Shown here: one piece after another, positions 15,613-22,960 of the stretch
Position numbering within the stretch: the stretch's first letter is position 1
Layout: the number at the start of each line of letters is the position of its first letter
Origin: an uncultured Clostridia bacterium
GTDB lineage: Bacteria; Bacillota; Clostridia; TANB77; CAG-465
Length of the DNA stretch: 42,946 nucleotides
Assembly (NCBI GenBank): GCA_944383035.1
Contig: CALWOE010000004.1
Span: 1 to 42,946 of the forward strand
Direction of reading: 5' to 3'
Notes under the pieces: generated by a model
Seen by the model: the letters and a program-made list of their open reading frames with translations, nothing else
What the model was told of the DNA's origin: nothing
The model's database searches: none
Translations under genes and position numbers: made by a program

Positions 15613-15903
15613 TTATTTTCTTATTAGATTTTTTTGTTTTATTTTCTTTTTTACTGTCATTTTTTTCTTTTTTTCTCTTTCAATTCCATAAGTTAAATTT
15701 TCTAACATTTCTTTATCTTTTTTATTTAAATTTGTTATTTTATCAATATATGCATTACTTATACCTCTTACTATTAATGTTAAAATAAGAAGTAAAATTG
15801 GATATCCAGGGCTTAATTTTTCATTTGCAGTATAAAAAGCCGTAATAATTGTAAGTAATCCTAAAATAATTGTTAAATAATTTAAAAACTTAGCTTTATA
15901 CAT
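15613..15903 (-). CDS. Small membrane protein with a basic tail, 96 aa
   Basis: I do not recognise a family. Two hydrophobic segments (about residues 9-26 and 33-50) are followed by a highly charged tail in which most of the last 25 residues are Lys, Arg or Glu. GGAGGAAT precedes the ATG, and a promoter with TATAAT lies at 15949-15977. It lies downstream of the fluoride-riboswitch-like RNA on the same strand, but a second hairpin terminator and its own promoter intervene. It lacks the four helices and the Gly/Asn motifs of the fluoride channel CrcB (Fluc). Confidence 0.7.
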   Translation of the reverse strand: MYKAKFLNYLTIILGLLTIITAFYTANEKLSPGYPILLLILTLIVRGISNAYIDKITNLNKKDKEMLENLTYGIEREKKKKMTVKKKIKQKNLIRK

Positions 15904-15948
15904 AAGAATATTCCTCCAATAAATAATAAATCACAATTAATTAATTTT

Positions 15949-15977
15949 ATTATAACTAATTTTAAAAAAATATACAA
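15949..15977 (-). promoter_or_regulatory. Promoter of the 96-aa membrane protein gene
   Basis: On the minus strand, TTGTAT (15972-15977), 17-base spacer, perfect TATAAT (15949-15954). Confidence 0.65.
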
Positions 15978-15991
15978 TATATAATAAAAAA

Positions 15992-16021
15992 GTTGAAGAT
16001 ATGCTTTTATATATCTTCAAC
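15992..16021 (-). terminator. Second terminator downstream of the structured RNA
   Basis: Perfect eleven-base arms GTTGAAGATAT (15992-16002) and ATATCTTCAAC (16011-16021) with an eight-base loop, followed by TTTTTT on the minus strand. It lies about 35 bases after the terminator of the riboswitch-like RNA, with no gene in between. Confidence 0.85.
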
Positions 16022-16054
16022 CCATTATATATACAACGTAATAAAAAAAACAAC

Positions 16055-16138
16055 AAAAAAGGGGACTTTCGTCCCCCAAAGTCATGTACTATCATTAGGA
16101 TTTCTCCTCGGTTTATATATGAAGTACATCTATATTAT
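16055..16138 (-). promoter_or_regulatory. Candidate fluoride (crcB-motif) riboswitch with terminator
   Basis: Read on the minus strand, the RNA shows in order GAUG-UAC-UUC, AUAAACCG, a small AGGA-GAAA-UCCU hairpin, UAAUGA and AGUACA. The loop UGUACU (from 16128) can pair over six bases with AGUACA (from 16090), forming the pseudoknot. This order and these fixed bases match the fluoride aptamer as I remember it from Pseudomonas syringae (GAUG-UUC, AAACCG, UGAUGA) and Bacillus cereus (UAAUGA). A GC-rich terminator follows: GGGGAC-GAAA-GUCCCC (16061-16076) with six U. GACUUU can pair instead with AAAGUC inside that terminator, a possible switch. The first aptamer stem is weak (AU-rich, one bulge), and a promoter-like TATAAT at 16134-16139 overlaps its 5' side. 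No known fluoride gene follows. Confidence 0.6.
16061..16076 (-). terminator. Terminator within the riboswitch-like RNA
   Basis: Six G-C-rich pairs GGGGAC/GTCCCC closed by a GAAA tetraloop on the minus strand, followed by TTTTTT (complement of 16055-16060). It is unusually GC-rich for this AT-rich region. Confidence 0.92.
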
Positions 16139-16162
16139 AACACAAATCATATTACTTTGCAA
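16134..16162 (-). promoter_or_regulatory. Promoter-like sequence before the riboswitch-like RNA
   Basis: On the minus strand, TTGCAA (16157-16162), 17 bases, TATAAT (16134-16139). If used, transcription would begin near 16127-16130 and trim the first aptamer stem. That would instead give a short structured RNA of about 75 bases. Confidence 0.6.
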
Positions 16163-16229
16163 ACATTTTGTGTTATTTTTTTATTTTTTTTATACTTATT
16201 GTGTAAAAGCATTGATACTTAAAGAAAAA

Positions 16230-16580
16230 TTAGTTATTTTCTATTCTTTCTTTAGTTTTAGCTTGTTTACCAACTCTATCTCTTAAATAATAAAGTTTTG
16301 CACGTCTAGCTTTACCAGCTCTTTTAACTTCAACTTTAGCTATTTTTGGTGAATAATATGGGAATGTTCTTTCAACACCAACGCCATAAGAGATTTTTCT
16401 TACTGTAAATGTTTTATTAATTCCAGAATTTTGAACTTTTATTACTATACCAGTGAATACTTGGATTCTTTCTCTATTTCCTTCTTTAATTTTAACATGT
16501 ACATCTACTGTATCACCAATTTTAAAGTCAAATTTATTATCATTTTTGTGTTCTTCTTCTATTGCTCTTATTATATTCAT
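16230..16580 (-). CDS. rplS: 50S ribosomal protein L19
   Basis: Large-subunit protein at the 30S-50S interface. The 116 residues match the family, with [22 protein letters not shown] (in part) near the N-terminus, [17 protein letters not shown] and the basic [21 protein letters not shown] stretch near the C-terminus. GGAGGG precedes the ATG. It is the last gene of the ylxM-to-rplS cluster. A nine-base hairpin (16611-16637) in the trmD-rplS gap may tune its expression. Confidence 0.98.
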   Translation of the reverse strand: MNIIRAIEEEHKNDNKFDFKIGDTVDVHVKIKEGNRERIQVFTGIVIKVQNSGINKTFTVRKISYGVGVERTFPYYSPKIAKVEVKRAGKARRAKLYYLRDRVGKQAKTKERIENN

Positions 16581-16610
16581 TTTTTTCCCTCCTTTATTTT
16601 TATTTATTAA

Positions 16611-16637
16611 CTAATTTAAATAAAAATATTAAATTAG
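16611..16637 (-). promoter_or_regulatory. Hairpin in the rplS leader
   Basis: Arms CTAATTTAA (16611-16619) and TTAAATTAG (16629-16637) with a nine-base AT loop, between trmD and rplS. There is no U run. It could be a ribosomal-protein leader or a processing site; an L19 leader RNA is known in Bacillus, but identity was not tested. Confidence 0.4.
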
Positions 16638-16657
16638 ATATTTACATTATTAGTTTT

Positions 16658-17362
16658 TTATATTTTGTTTAAAAGATCAGGTCTATATTTTTTAGTAATT
16701 CTAATAGATTCCATTTTTCTATAATCTGCTATTTTTTGATGATTACCTGAAAGTAAAATTTCAGGTACTTTCATGTTATCATACAAAATTGGTTTTGTAT
16801 ATTGTGGATATTCCAAAAGGCCATTTGTATGTGACTCAAATTCAAGTGATTCTTTTTTTATAGTTCCATCAATAAGTCTTATTACACTATCCATAAAAAC
16901 TTGTGAAGCAAGTTCGCCTTGAGTTAAAACATAATCACCAATAGATATTTCTAAAACATTATATTTTTCTATAATTCTCTCATCAATACCTTCATAATGA
17001 CCACATATTATTATATAGTCATTTTTTGTATTTGCAAACTCATAAGACATTTTTTGATTTAGTAAAAATCCTCTAGGTGACATATATATAATTTTTATAT
17101 CATTTGTTGATTTTATATCATTTTTTAAATAATCATAAGCTTTATCAATAGCTAAACCTAATGGTTCAGGTGATATTACCATACCACTACCACCACCTAC
17201 TGGTGGAAAATCGACTTTTTTATGTTTATTTAAAGAATAATCTCTTATATCTATCAAATGAATATTAACTATATTTTGGTCTATTGCTCTTTTAATAATA
17301 CTTGTATCTATAAATCCGCTAAATGCTTCTTTAAATAAAGTCAAAACGATAAAATTTCTCAT
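16658..17362 (-). CDS. trmD: tRNA (guanine-N1)-methyltransferase TrmD
   Basis: Methylates G37 next to the anticodon, preventing frameshifts. The 234 residues have the SPOUT knot motifs: the Ser-Pro-Arg-Gly segment (about 93-96), GHYEGIDERI (about 121-130), IGDYVLTQGE and the C-terminal ILLSGNHQKI region. The start codon overlaps the rimM stop by one base (TAATG), so the two are translationally coupled. Confidence 0.97.
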   Translation of the reverse strand: MRNFIVLTLFKEAFSGFIDTSIIKRAIDQNIVNIHLIDIRDYSLNKHKKVDFPPVGGGSGMVISPEPLGLAIDKAYDYLKNDIKSTNDIKIIYMSPRGFLLNQKMSYEFANTKNDYIIICGHYEGIDERIIEKYNVLEISIGDYVLTQGELASQVFMDSVIRLIDGTIKKESLEFESHTNGLLEYPQYTKPILYDNMKVPEILLSGNHQKIADYRKMESIRITKKYRPDLLNKI

Positions 17363-17862
17363 TATAATAACCCATCCATAAGTTTTACTATAATTTCTTT
17401 TTTATCTATATCAACTTTTTTAATAACATCTTTAATTGCAGGCAAATATATAAATTTATCATTTTTAGTTTTTACTTCATAAACATCATTTGCTCCACTA
17501 TTAAAAACATAATTTAAAGTTCCAAGTATTTCATTATCTATTGTTTTTACACAAAAACCTAATATGTCATTTATATAATATGTGCCTTCTTCTAACTGTT
17601 GTAAGCTGTCTCTTTTTACATAAATATATCTATCTTTTAGTTTTTCCGCTTCATTCATATCATCTACATTTTTTAATTTTGATATGATTACATTTTTAGA
17701 AACTCTATTTTTAATTATTTCATATTTATCAGTTAAATTTTCATCCAAATAAATAGTTTTAAGATAAGAAAAATTATTAATATCATCAGTATATGGAAAA
17801 ATTTTAACTTCTCCTTTTATACCATGTGTATTTATTATTTTACCTATTAAAACACTTTCCAT
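17362..17862 (-). CDS. rimM: 16S rRNA processing protein RimM
   Basis: Assembly factor for the head of the 30S subunit that binds S19. The 166 residues begin with IGKIINTHGIKGEVKI, the typical beta-barrel opening, and the C-terminal PRC-barrel domain follows, with Leu-Pro-Ala-Ile-Lys-Asp near the end. It overlaps its neighbours trmD and khpA by one base each, typical of this cluster. Confidence 0.96.
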   Translation of the reverse strand: MESVLIGKIINTHGIKGEVKIFPYTDDINNFSYLKTIYLDENLTDKYEIIKNRVSKNVIISKLKNVDDMNEAEKLKDRYIYVKRDSLQQLEEGTYYINDILGFCVKTIDNEILGTLNYVFNSGANDVYEVKTKNDKFIYLPAIKDVIKKVDIDKKEIIVKLMDGLL

Positions 17863-18104
17863 TAATCTTTTATCTCCTCAATATCTACACTAATTTTTTG
17901 TTTTGCTTTAGAACCATATGCATAGAATATTTCACGAATAGATTTTATAATTCTTCCTTCTTTACCAATTACTCTACCCATATCTTCTTTTGCAACTTTA
18001 ACTTTAAGTTTTACTTTTTCGTCAGTAGTTGTTTCATCAACAAATACTTCATCCGGATGATTTACTAGATTTTTTATAATAAATTCTAATAATTCTTTAT
18101 ACAT
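17862..18104 (-). CDS. khpA: KH-domain RNA-binding protein KhpA
   Basis: Small RNA-binding protein of 80 residues that partners KhpB in Gram-positive bacteria and affects cell elongation and RNA metabolism. The KH signature GKEGRIIKSIREI (about 48-60) is intact. It sits in the usual place between rpsP and rimM. Confidence 0.95.
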   Translation of the reverse strand: MYKELLEFIIKNLVNHPDEVFVDETTTDEKVKLKVKVAKEDMGRVIGKEGRIIKSIREIFYAYGSKAKQKISVDIEEIKD

Positions 18105-18114
18105 AACTTCACCC

Positions 18115-18357
18115 CTATATTTCTACGCCAGCTTTCTTAAGTAGTGCTAATGCTGTATCTGTAGGTTTAGCACCTTTTTTTATCCATTCAGTTACTTTTT
18201 CAGTGTCTACTTTAAGTTCTACTGGTTCAACCATTGGATTATATGTTCCAACTTTTTCTATAAATCTACCATCTGCTGGATATCTTGAATCAGCAACTAC
18301 CATTGTATAGTATGGTGATTTTTTAGATCCATCTCTTCTTAATCTTATTTTTACCAC
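18115..18357 (-). CDS. rpsP: 30S ribosomal protein S16, GTG start
   Basis: Small-subunit assembly protein. I chose the GTG at 18357 because AAGGAGG lies eight bases upstream and the product then begins Met-Val-Lys-Ile-Arg-Leu-Arg-Arg, the family start, with 80 residues. The open frame continues upstream into the end of ffh, but that extension is not S16-like. The conserved Tyr-Pro-Ala-Asp-Gly-Arg-Phe-Ile-Glu and Gly-Thr-Tyr-Asn-Pro segments are present. Confidence 0.97.
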   Translation of the reverse strand: MVKIRLRRDGSKKSPYYTMVVADSRYPADGRFIEKVGTYNPMVEPVELKVDTEKVTEWIKKGAKPTDTALALLKKAGVEI

Positions 18358-18394
18358 TTTTGTCACCTCCTTAAAATTTATAACTATATATTTT

Positions 18395-19711
18395 TTACAT
18401 TTTAAAATTCGGTAATTTGAACTTTCCATTTGCTACTTTTTTCATCATTTTTTGCATTTGTTCAAATTGATTCATAAATCTATTTATATCTTCTACTTTA
18501 TTTCCACTACCTTTTGCAATTCTTTTTCTTCTAGAAGCATTTAAAATACGTGGATTTTGTCTTTCTTCTTTTGTCATAGATAAGATAATTGCGTCTATTC
18601 TTAAAAGTAATTTTTCATCAATTTCTACATCCTTTAATTCTTTTGGAACTCCAGGAAGCATACCAAGTATTTGTTTAAATGATCCCATCTTTCTAATTTT
18701 TTTCATATACATTAAGTAGTCATCTAAAGTAAAATCTGTTTTCTTTAATCTTTTTTCCATTTCTTCTGCTTGTTCTAATGAAAATGCTTCTTCTGCTTTA
18801 TCAATAATTGATAAAACATCTCCCATTCCCAGTATACGTGATGCAATTCTATCTGGATAGAATGGTTCTAAGTCACTTAATTTTTCACCAACAGATGCAA
18901 ATTTAATTGGCTTTTTAGTAATACTTTTAACTGAAAGCGCTGCACCACCACGTGAATCAGAATCAAGTTTTGACATTGTAATAGAATCAATACCTAATTT
19001 TTCATTAAATGTAGATGCAATATTTACAGCTTCTTGACCAACCATGGCATCCACAACAAGCATAATCTCATGTGGTTTAATTTCTCTTTTTAATTCAACT
19101 AATTCATTCATTAGTTTTTCATCTATTTGTAAACGACCAGCTGTATCTATAATTACAACATCACATAATTTAGAATGAGCTTTTTTAATACCATTTTTAG
19201 CTATTTCAACAACGTCTGTATTTCCTTCTTCGCTATATACATCAATATTTAAGCTTTTTCCTATTGTTTCTAATTGTTTTATTGCAGCGGGTCTATATAC
19301 ATCACATGCAACCATAAGTGGCTTTTTACCTTTTTTTCTTAAATAATTACTAAGCTTACCACAAAGAGTTGTTTTACCACTACCTTGAAGACCAACAAGC
19401 ATTATAATTGTTGGTGGATTAGATGATATGTTAAGTTTTGATTCAGAACTACCAAGCAGATCAGTTAATTCATCTTTAACTATTTTTACTACCTGTTGGC
19501 CAGGTGTAAGACTTTGCATTACTTTTTCACCAAGAGCTTTTTGTTTAATTGAAGCTATAAATTCCTTTACTACCTTGTAATTTACATCTGCTTCTAAAAA
19601 AGCAAGTTTAACTTCTCTTAACATTAAATCAAGTTCTTTTTCTGAAATCCTTGTTTGTCCTTTTAATTTTTTTACAACATTTTGTAATTTATCAGATAAA
19701 CTATCAAACAT
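18395..19711 (-). CDS. ffh: Signal recognition particle protein Ffh
   Basis: GTPase that, with 4.5S/6S-like SRP RNA, delivers nascent membrane proteins to FtsY. The 438 residues contain the helical N domain (1-85), the G domain with GLQGSGKTT (near 107-115), DTAGR and [12 protein letters not shown], and the methionine-rich M domain with the RNA-binding [11 protein letters not shown] motif. Its start overlaps the ylxM stop by one base. Confidence 0.98.
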   Translation of the reverse strand: MFDSLSDKLQNVVKKLKGQTRISEKELDLMLREVKLAFLEADVNYKVVKEFIASIKQKALGEKVMQSLTPGQQVVKIVKDELTDLLGSSESKLNISSNPPTIIMLVGLQGSGKTTLCGKLSNYLRKKGKKPLMVACDVYRPAAIKQLETIGKSLNIDVYSEEGNTDVVEIAKNGIKKAHSKLCDVVIIDTAGRLQIDEKLMNELVELKREIKPHEIMLVVDAMVGQEAVNIASTFNEKLGIDSITMSKLDSDSRGGAALSVKSITKKPIKFASVGEKLSDLEPFYPDRIASRILGMGDVLSIIDKAEEAFSLEQAEEMEKRLKKTDFTLDDYLMYMKKIRKMGSFKQILGMLPGVPKELKDVEIDEKLLLRIDAIILSMTKEERQNPRILNASRRKRIAKGSGNKVEDINRFMNQFEQMQKMMKKVANGKFKLPNFKM

Positions 19712-20040
19712 TATATATCATCCTCACTTTTACTTTCTAGAAGATTTATTATCTCCTGTTTTTTTAAATTTAAATCATCACTTCTTTTTATAATTTCTAA
19801 TACATCATGTATATTTTTCTTTAAATTATACATTCCAATATTATTATCAAAATTTTGTAACATTTTTTTACTTGAATTTATACTATCCCTTACAGCTTGA
19901 TAAGATATATTAATATTTTGAGCTATTTCTCGTAATGACAGATTATATATATAATATTGTTCAAAAATCTCTTTTTGTTTTTTAGTAAGCAAACTACCAT
20001 AAATATCATATAATAGTGTCATTTTAATATTATCTTCCAT
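19711..20040 (-). CDS. ylxM: YlxM-type helix-turn-helix protein
   Basis: Small regulator-like protein of 109 residues that in Gram-positive bacteria is encoded before ffh and modulates the SRP pathway. A sigma-70 region-4-like helix-turn-helix (about residues 17-58) contains Lys-Gln-Lys-Glu-Ile-Phe-Glu-Gln-Tyr-Tyr and Ser-Tyr-Gln-Ala-Val-Arg-Asp-Ser. GGAGG precedes the ATG. A leader hairpin (20054-20073) lies just before the binding site. Confidence 0.93.
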   Translation of the reverse strand: MEDNIKMTLLYDIYGSLLTKKQKEIFEQYYIYNLSLREIAQNINISYQAVRDSINSSKKMLQNFDNNIGMYNLKKNIHDVLEIIKRSDDLNLKKQEIINLLESKSEDDI

Positions 20041-20053
20041 ATAACCTCCAAGT

Positions 20054-20073
20054 GTAAAGTTTTTTTACTTTAC
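20054..20073 (-). promoter_or_regulatory. Leader hairpin next to the ylxM ribosome binding site
   Basis: GTAAAGT and ACTTTAC arms with a six-T centre on the plus strand form a hairpin just after the transcription start. It could protect the 5' end or limit ribosome access. Confidence 0.35.
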
Positions 20074-20074
20074 T

Positions 20075-20103
20075 ATTATACAATACACAATTTATTTTGT
20101 CAA
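20075..20103 (-). promoter_or_regulatory. Consensus promoter of the ylxM-to-rplS operon
   Basis: On the minus strand, TTGACA (20098-20103), 17 bases, TATAAT (20075-20080). Perfect hexamers suit a translation-machinery operon. Confidence 0.88.
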
Positions 20104-20145
20104 CTATATAATGAAAATTTATATGAATTATGTATTTAAAGCAAA

Positions 20146-20175
20146 AAAAAGTCTGAAAATAAATTCAAACTTTTT
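20146..20175 (-). terminator. Terminator of the 109-aa unknown gene
   Basis: Twelve-base arms AAAAAGTCTGAA and TTCAAACTTTTT with one mismatch, six-base centre, followed by T on the minus strand. It separates this gene from the ylxM promoter. Confidence 0.75.
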
Positions 20176-20181
20176 TTAACC

Positions 20182-20511
20182 TTAATAAAATTTAGCCACA
20201 CTTTCTAAAATTTCAACTTTTTTATCTGTTGAAAAGTTTTCAGTAAGCATTTTTTTTCTTAACGGGAAATAAAGATAATCTTCAAGAAGATCTTCAAGAA
20301 GTAATCGTTGATATGATTCTAGCCTATCTTTTACAATTAGCAAAAACTGCAAATCCATAGCAACATCTTTCTCAGAAATCAAATATGGATATACATCATC
20401 CAAAATATCTTTTAATTCATATTCATTCATTCTTGGAAGTCTTCCTTCTTTTCTTGAAAAATTAATAACTTTATCCAATTTCTCTTGATATCTTTCAATT
20501 TCTTTTTTCAT
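20182..20511 (-). CDS. Unknown helical protein, 109 aa
   Basis: I do not recognise it. The sequence looks wholly alpha-helical and rich in Glu, Lys and Leu, with a Leu/Asp/Glu-rich centre (about residues 55-80). There is no signal peptide or membrane segment. AGGAGGG precedes the ATG, and a perfect promoter (20583-20611) and its own terminator make it a well-expressed single gene. Confidence 0.75.
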   Translation of the reverse strand: MKKEIERYQEKLDKVINFSRKEGRLPRMNEYELKDILDDVYPYLISEKDVAMDLQFLLIVKDRLESYQRLLLEDLLEDYLYFPLRKKMLTENFSTDKKVEILESVAKFY

Positions 20512-20582
20512 ATAATAAACCCTCCTAATTAGTTTTTTCTTTATATAGTTATATATAAAGACTTCTTTTATTTTACGAATTT

Positions 20583-20611
20583 ATTATATCACACTTTTTA
20601 TTTTATGTCAA
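20583..20611 (-). promoter_or_regulatory. Consensus promoter of the 109-aa gene
   Basis: On the minus strand, TTGACA (20606-20611), 17 bases, TATAAT (20583-20588), beginning about 20 bases past the deacetylase stop codon. Confidence 0.85.
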
Positions 20612-20630
20612 CAATCATTAAACTAAACTA

Positions 20631-21491
20631 TTACCATGTAACTTTTACATATGAAGTACTTAAATAATTTGCAAAGGTATTTAAACTCATACTTCTATTT
20701 GCATAAATTCTTGGTATTTCAAATAAATCATGTTTTTTAGAATTATATACTCCTCCTGTCATCATAAGTCCATATTTATATTTTTCTTTTACAATATCAA
20801 TTACTGTATCATTATATTTTCCAACAGGATAACACAATGTAGATACATTTATATCAAATAAATCATCTAATTTTTGTTTAGAATCAAGTATTTCTTTTTT
20901 CTTTTCTTCATCTGATAAATATATAAGTTCTCTATGTGTTAAAGTGTGAGATTCAACACTTACAAGACCAGAATCTAACATTTCTTTAATTTGTTCTGTT
21001 GTAAGATAATTTTCACCATTTATATAATCTGCTATAATATTTAATGTTACTTTAATATTATATTTTTTAATTAATGGATAAGCATTATCGTAAAAATAAA
21101 CAAAAACATCATCAAAAGTAAGGGCTACTGGTTTTGTATAATTTTCTAGATGTTCTATTTCATTTATAAATATTGGTTCATAATTATTTTCTTTTATATA
21201 TTTTAATTGAGCCTCTAAAGTTGATGGTTTTATAAAATTTTCAACATCTGGATTCTCACCATAATCATCTAATACAAAATGATACATAAATATTGGCACA
21301 TTTGCAACAACATCTTTTGGTACCCTTAAATTTGACTGTGCAATTTCCATATCTTTATTTATATTAACACTTACACTATCTTTTTTTGAAATATTTGTAT
21401 CTTTATTATTAAAATATATAAATAAACATACAAAAACAACACATATAACTAACAATACTAACAAAATTCCTAACACAACTTTATTTTTCAT
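20631..21491 (-). CDS. Membrane-anchored polysaccharide deacetylase (NodB type)
   Basis: Predicted extracytoplasmic carbohydrate esterase family 4 enzyme, likely acting on peptidoglycan or another N-acetylated cell-wall glycan. The 286 residues have an N-terminal anchor (about 6-26). The NodB motifs are present: Thr-Phe-Asp127-Asp128 (metal ligand Asp128) and Ser-His182-Thr-Leu-Thr-His186. Later come Cys-Tyr-Pro-Val-Gly-Lys (near 217) and the C-terminal catalytic region. The ribosome binding site AGGTGA overlaps the murD stop codon, so it is co-transcribed and probably coupled with murD. The exact substrate is unknown. Confidence 0.93.
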   Translation of the reverse strand: MKNKVVLGILLVLLVICVVFVCLFIYFNNKDTNISKKDSVSVNINKDMEIAQSNLRVPKDVVANVPIFMYHFVLDDYGENPDVENFIKPSTLEAQLKYIKENNYEPIFINEIEHLENYTKPVALTFDDVFVYFYDNAYPLIKKYNIKVTLNIIADYINGENYLTTEQIKEMLDSGLVSVESHTLTHRELIYLSDEEKKKEILDSKQKLDDLFDINVSTLCYPVGKYNDTVIDIVKEKYKYGLMMTGGVYNSKKHDLFEIPRIYANRSMSLNTFANYLSTSYVKVTW

Positions 21492-21495
21492 ATAA

Positions 21496-22884
21496 TCACC
21501 TATTTAAATTTAATACAATTTCTTTAAATTCTTTCCCTCTTTGTTTATAATTTTTATACATATCAAAAGATGCTGATGCAGGAGACATTACAACTATATC
21601 TCCTTCTTTTGCAATCTCTTTTGAATAATAAATTGCCTCTTTTAAATTAGATACTTCTTTTATTTTAAAGTCTTTATCAACTTTTAAAACGGCCTCTTTA
21701 ATTTTTTTACTCGTAGCACCAAGTAATATTAAATATTTTGAAGCTTTTACAATATATTTTCCAAACGGTGTATAATCTAAATTTTTATCAGAACCACCTG
21801 CAATTAATATAATCTTTTTATCAAAAGAAGTAAGAGCAGCAATTGCTTTACCAGGAGTTGTAGAAATAGAATCGTTATAATATGAAACATTATCAATAAT
21901 ATCTACAAATTCTAATCTATGCTCTACTCCTCTAAAATGTATAAGTGTATCTTTTATATCTTCTATATCTACAAAATCTTTAACTAAGCATATTGCACTA
22001 CATATATTTAGATAATTTTTATTACCAATTATTTTTAAATCATTTACATCTACTACAAAAGCAATATTGTTTTTGTCTTTTAAATATATTTTACCATTTT
22101 TAAAAAATGCTCCACTAGTTATATTATCATTTTCTGAAAATTCTAATACCTTTCCTTTTACTTTCCCTAAAAATCTATCATAATATTTATCATCTTTATT
22201 TATAACAAATAAATCATCTTTTTTTTGATGAATAAATATATTTTCTTTTGCACTAACATATTCTTCAAAATCTCTATGATAATCTAAATGATCTTCATAT
22301 ATGTTAGTAATTAAAGCATAATTTGGACTTTTTCTCATTGTCATAAGTTGAAAACTACTTAACTCTAATACAATTAAATCATCTTTTGTTATTTTATCCA
22401 ACTTATCAAAAAGTGGAGTACCAATATTTCCTCCAACATATACATTATGTTTATATTTTTTTAAAAATTCACTTACTAGAGTTGTTGTTGTAGTTTTTCC
22501 TGCACTTCCTGTAATTCCAATAATTTTACATGGTGCAAGATTTACAACTTGCTCTATTTCAGATGTAAGTATACTACCATTTCTTACGGCATTTTCTATT
22601 TGTGGTAGAAATGGTTTAATACCAGGACTTCTAAAAATATAATCAGCTTTATCTAAATCATCTAGATAAGTGCTTCCAAAATTTAAATGTAATTTTTTAT
22701 TATTTAAAAATTCTTCTGATAATTTTTCTTTTGAATTTTCATTTTCATCTCTTACATAAATGTTAATATCTATATTTAAACTTAAAAGATATGATATAAC
22801 AGATATATTACTTATTCCTAAACCAATTACATCTATTCTTTTACCAACTAATTCTTTTTTAAAATTTTCTAGTTTTTCATTCAA
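21496..22884 (-). CDS. murD: UDP-N-acetylmuramoylalanine--D-glutamate ligase MurD
   Basis: Cytoplasmic ATP-dependent ligase that adds D-glutamate to UDP-MurNAc-L-Ala in peptidoglycan synthesis. The 462 residues have the N-terminal Rossmann domain (GLGISN near 21), the ATP loop Gly126-Ser-Ala-Gly-Lys130-Thr-Thr, the central-domain NIYEDHLDYH motif and the C-terminal Tyr-Asn-Asp-Ser motif. AAAGGAG precedes the ATG at a slightly long spacing. It leads a two-gene operon with the deacetylase. Confidence 0.97.
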   Translation of the reverse strand: MNEKLENFKKELVGKRIDVIGLGISNISVISYLLSLNIDINIYVRDENENSKEKLSEEFLNNKKLHLNFGSTYLDDLDKADYIFRSPGIKPFLPQIENAVRNGSILTSEIEQVVNLAPCKIIGITGSAGKTTTTTLVSEFLKKYKHNVYVGGNIGTPLFDKLDKITKDDLIVLELSSFQLMTMRKSPNYALITNIYEDHLDYHRDFEEYVSAKENIFIHQKKDDLFVINKDDKYYDRFLGKVKGKVLEFSENDNITSGAFFKNGKIYLKDKNNIAFVVDVNDLKIIGNKNYLNICSAICLVKDFVDIEDIKDTLIHFRGVEHRLEFVDIIDNVSYYNDSISTTPGKAIAALTSFDKKIILIAGGSDKNLDYTPFGKYIVKASKYLILLGATSKKIKEAVLKVDKDFKIKEVSNLKEAIYYSKEIAKEGDIVVMSPASASFDMYKNYKQRGKEFKEIVLNLNR

Positions 22885-22907
22885 GATAATCTCTCCTTTT
22901 GTTATAT

Positions 22908-22936
22908 ATTATATTTCATAAAAAAAAAAATTGCAA
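22908..22936 (-). promoter_or_regulatory. Promoter of murD
   Basis: On the minus strand, TTGCAA (22931-22936), 17-base spacer largely of T, TATAAT (22908-22913). Confidence 0.7.
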
Positions 22937-22960
22937 CAAAAAATATGTTTATAAACTATC

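Noticed and set aside
15993..16286. Plus-strand open frames across 15.99-16.29 kb
   Set aside because: They run through two minus-strand terminators, the riboswitch-like RNA and the end of rplS, with no binding site or protein-like composition.
18358..18429. Longer S16 starting inside the end of ffh
   Set aside because: The extension is not S16-like, and the GTG at 18357 has an ideal ribosome binding site.
22914..22930. Homopolymer A tract upstream of murD as a phase-variation site
   Set aside because: It lies within the promoter spacer in a genome full of such tracts. Length change could affect expression, but nothing specific supports it.
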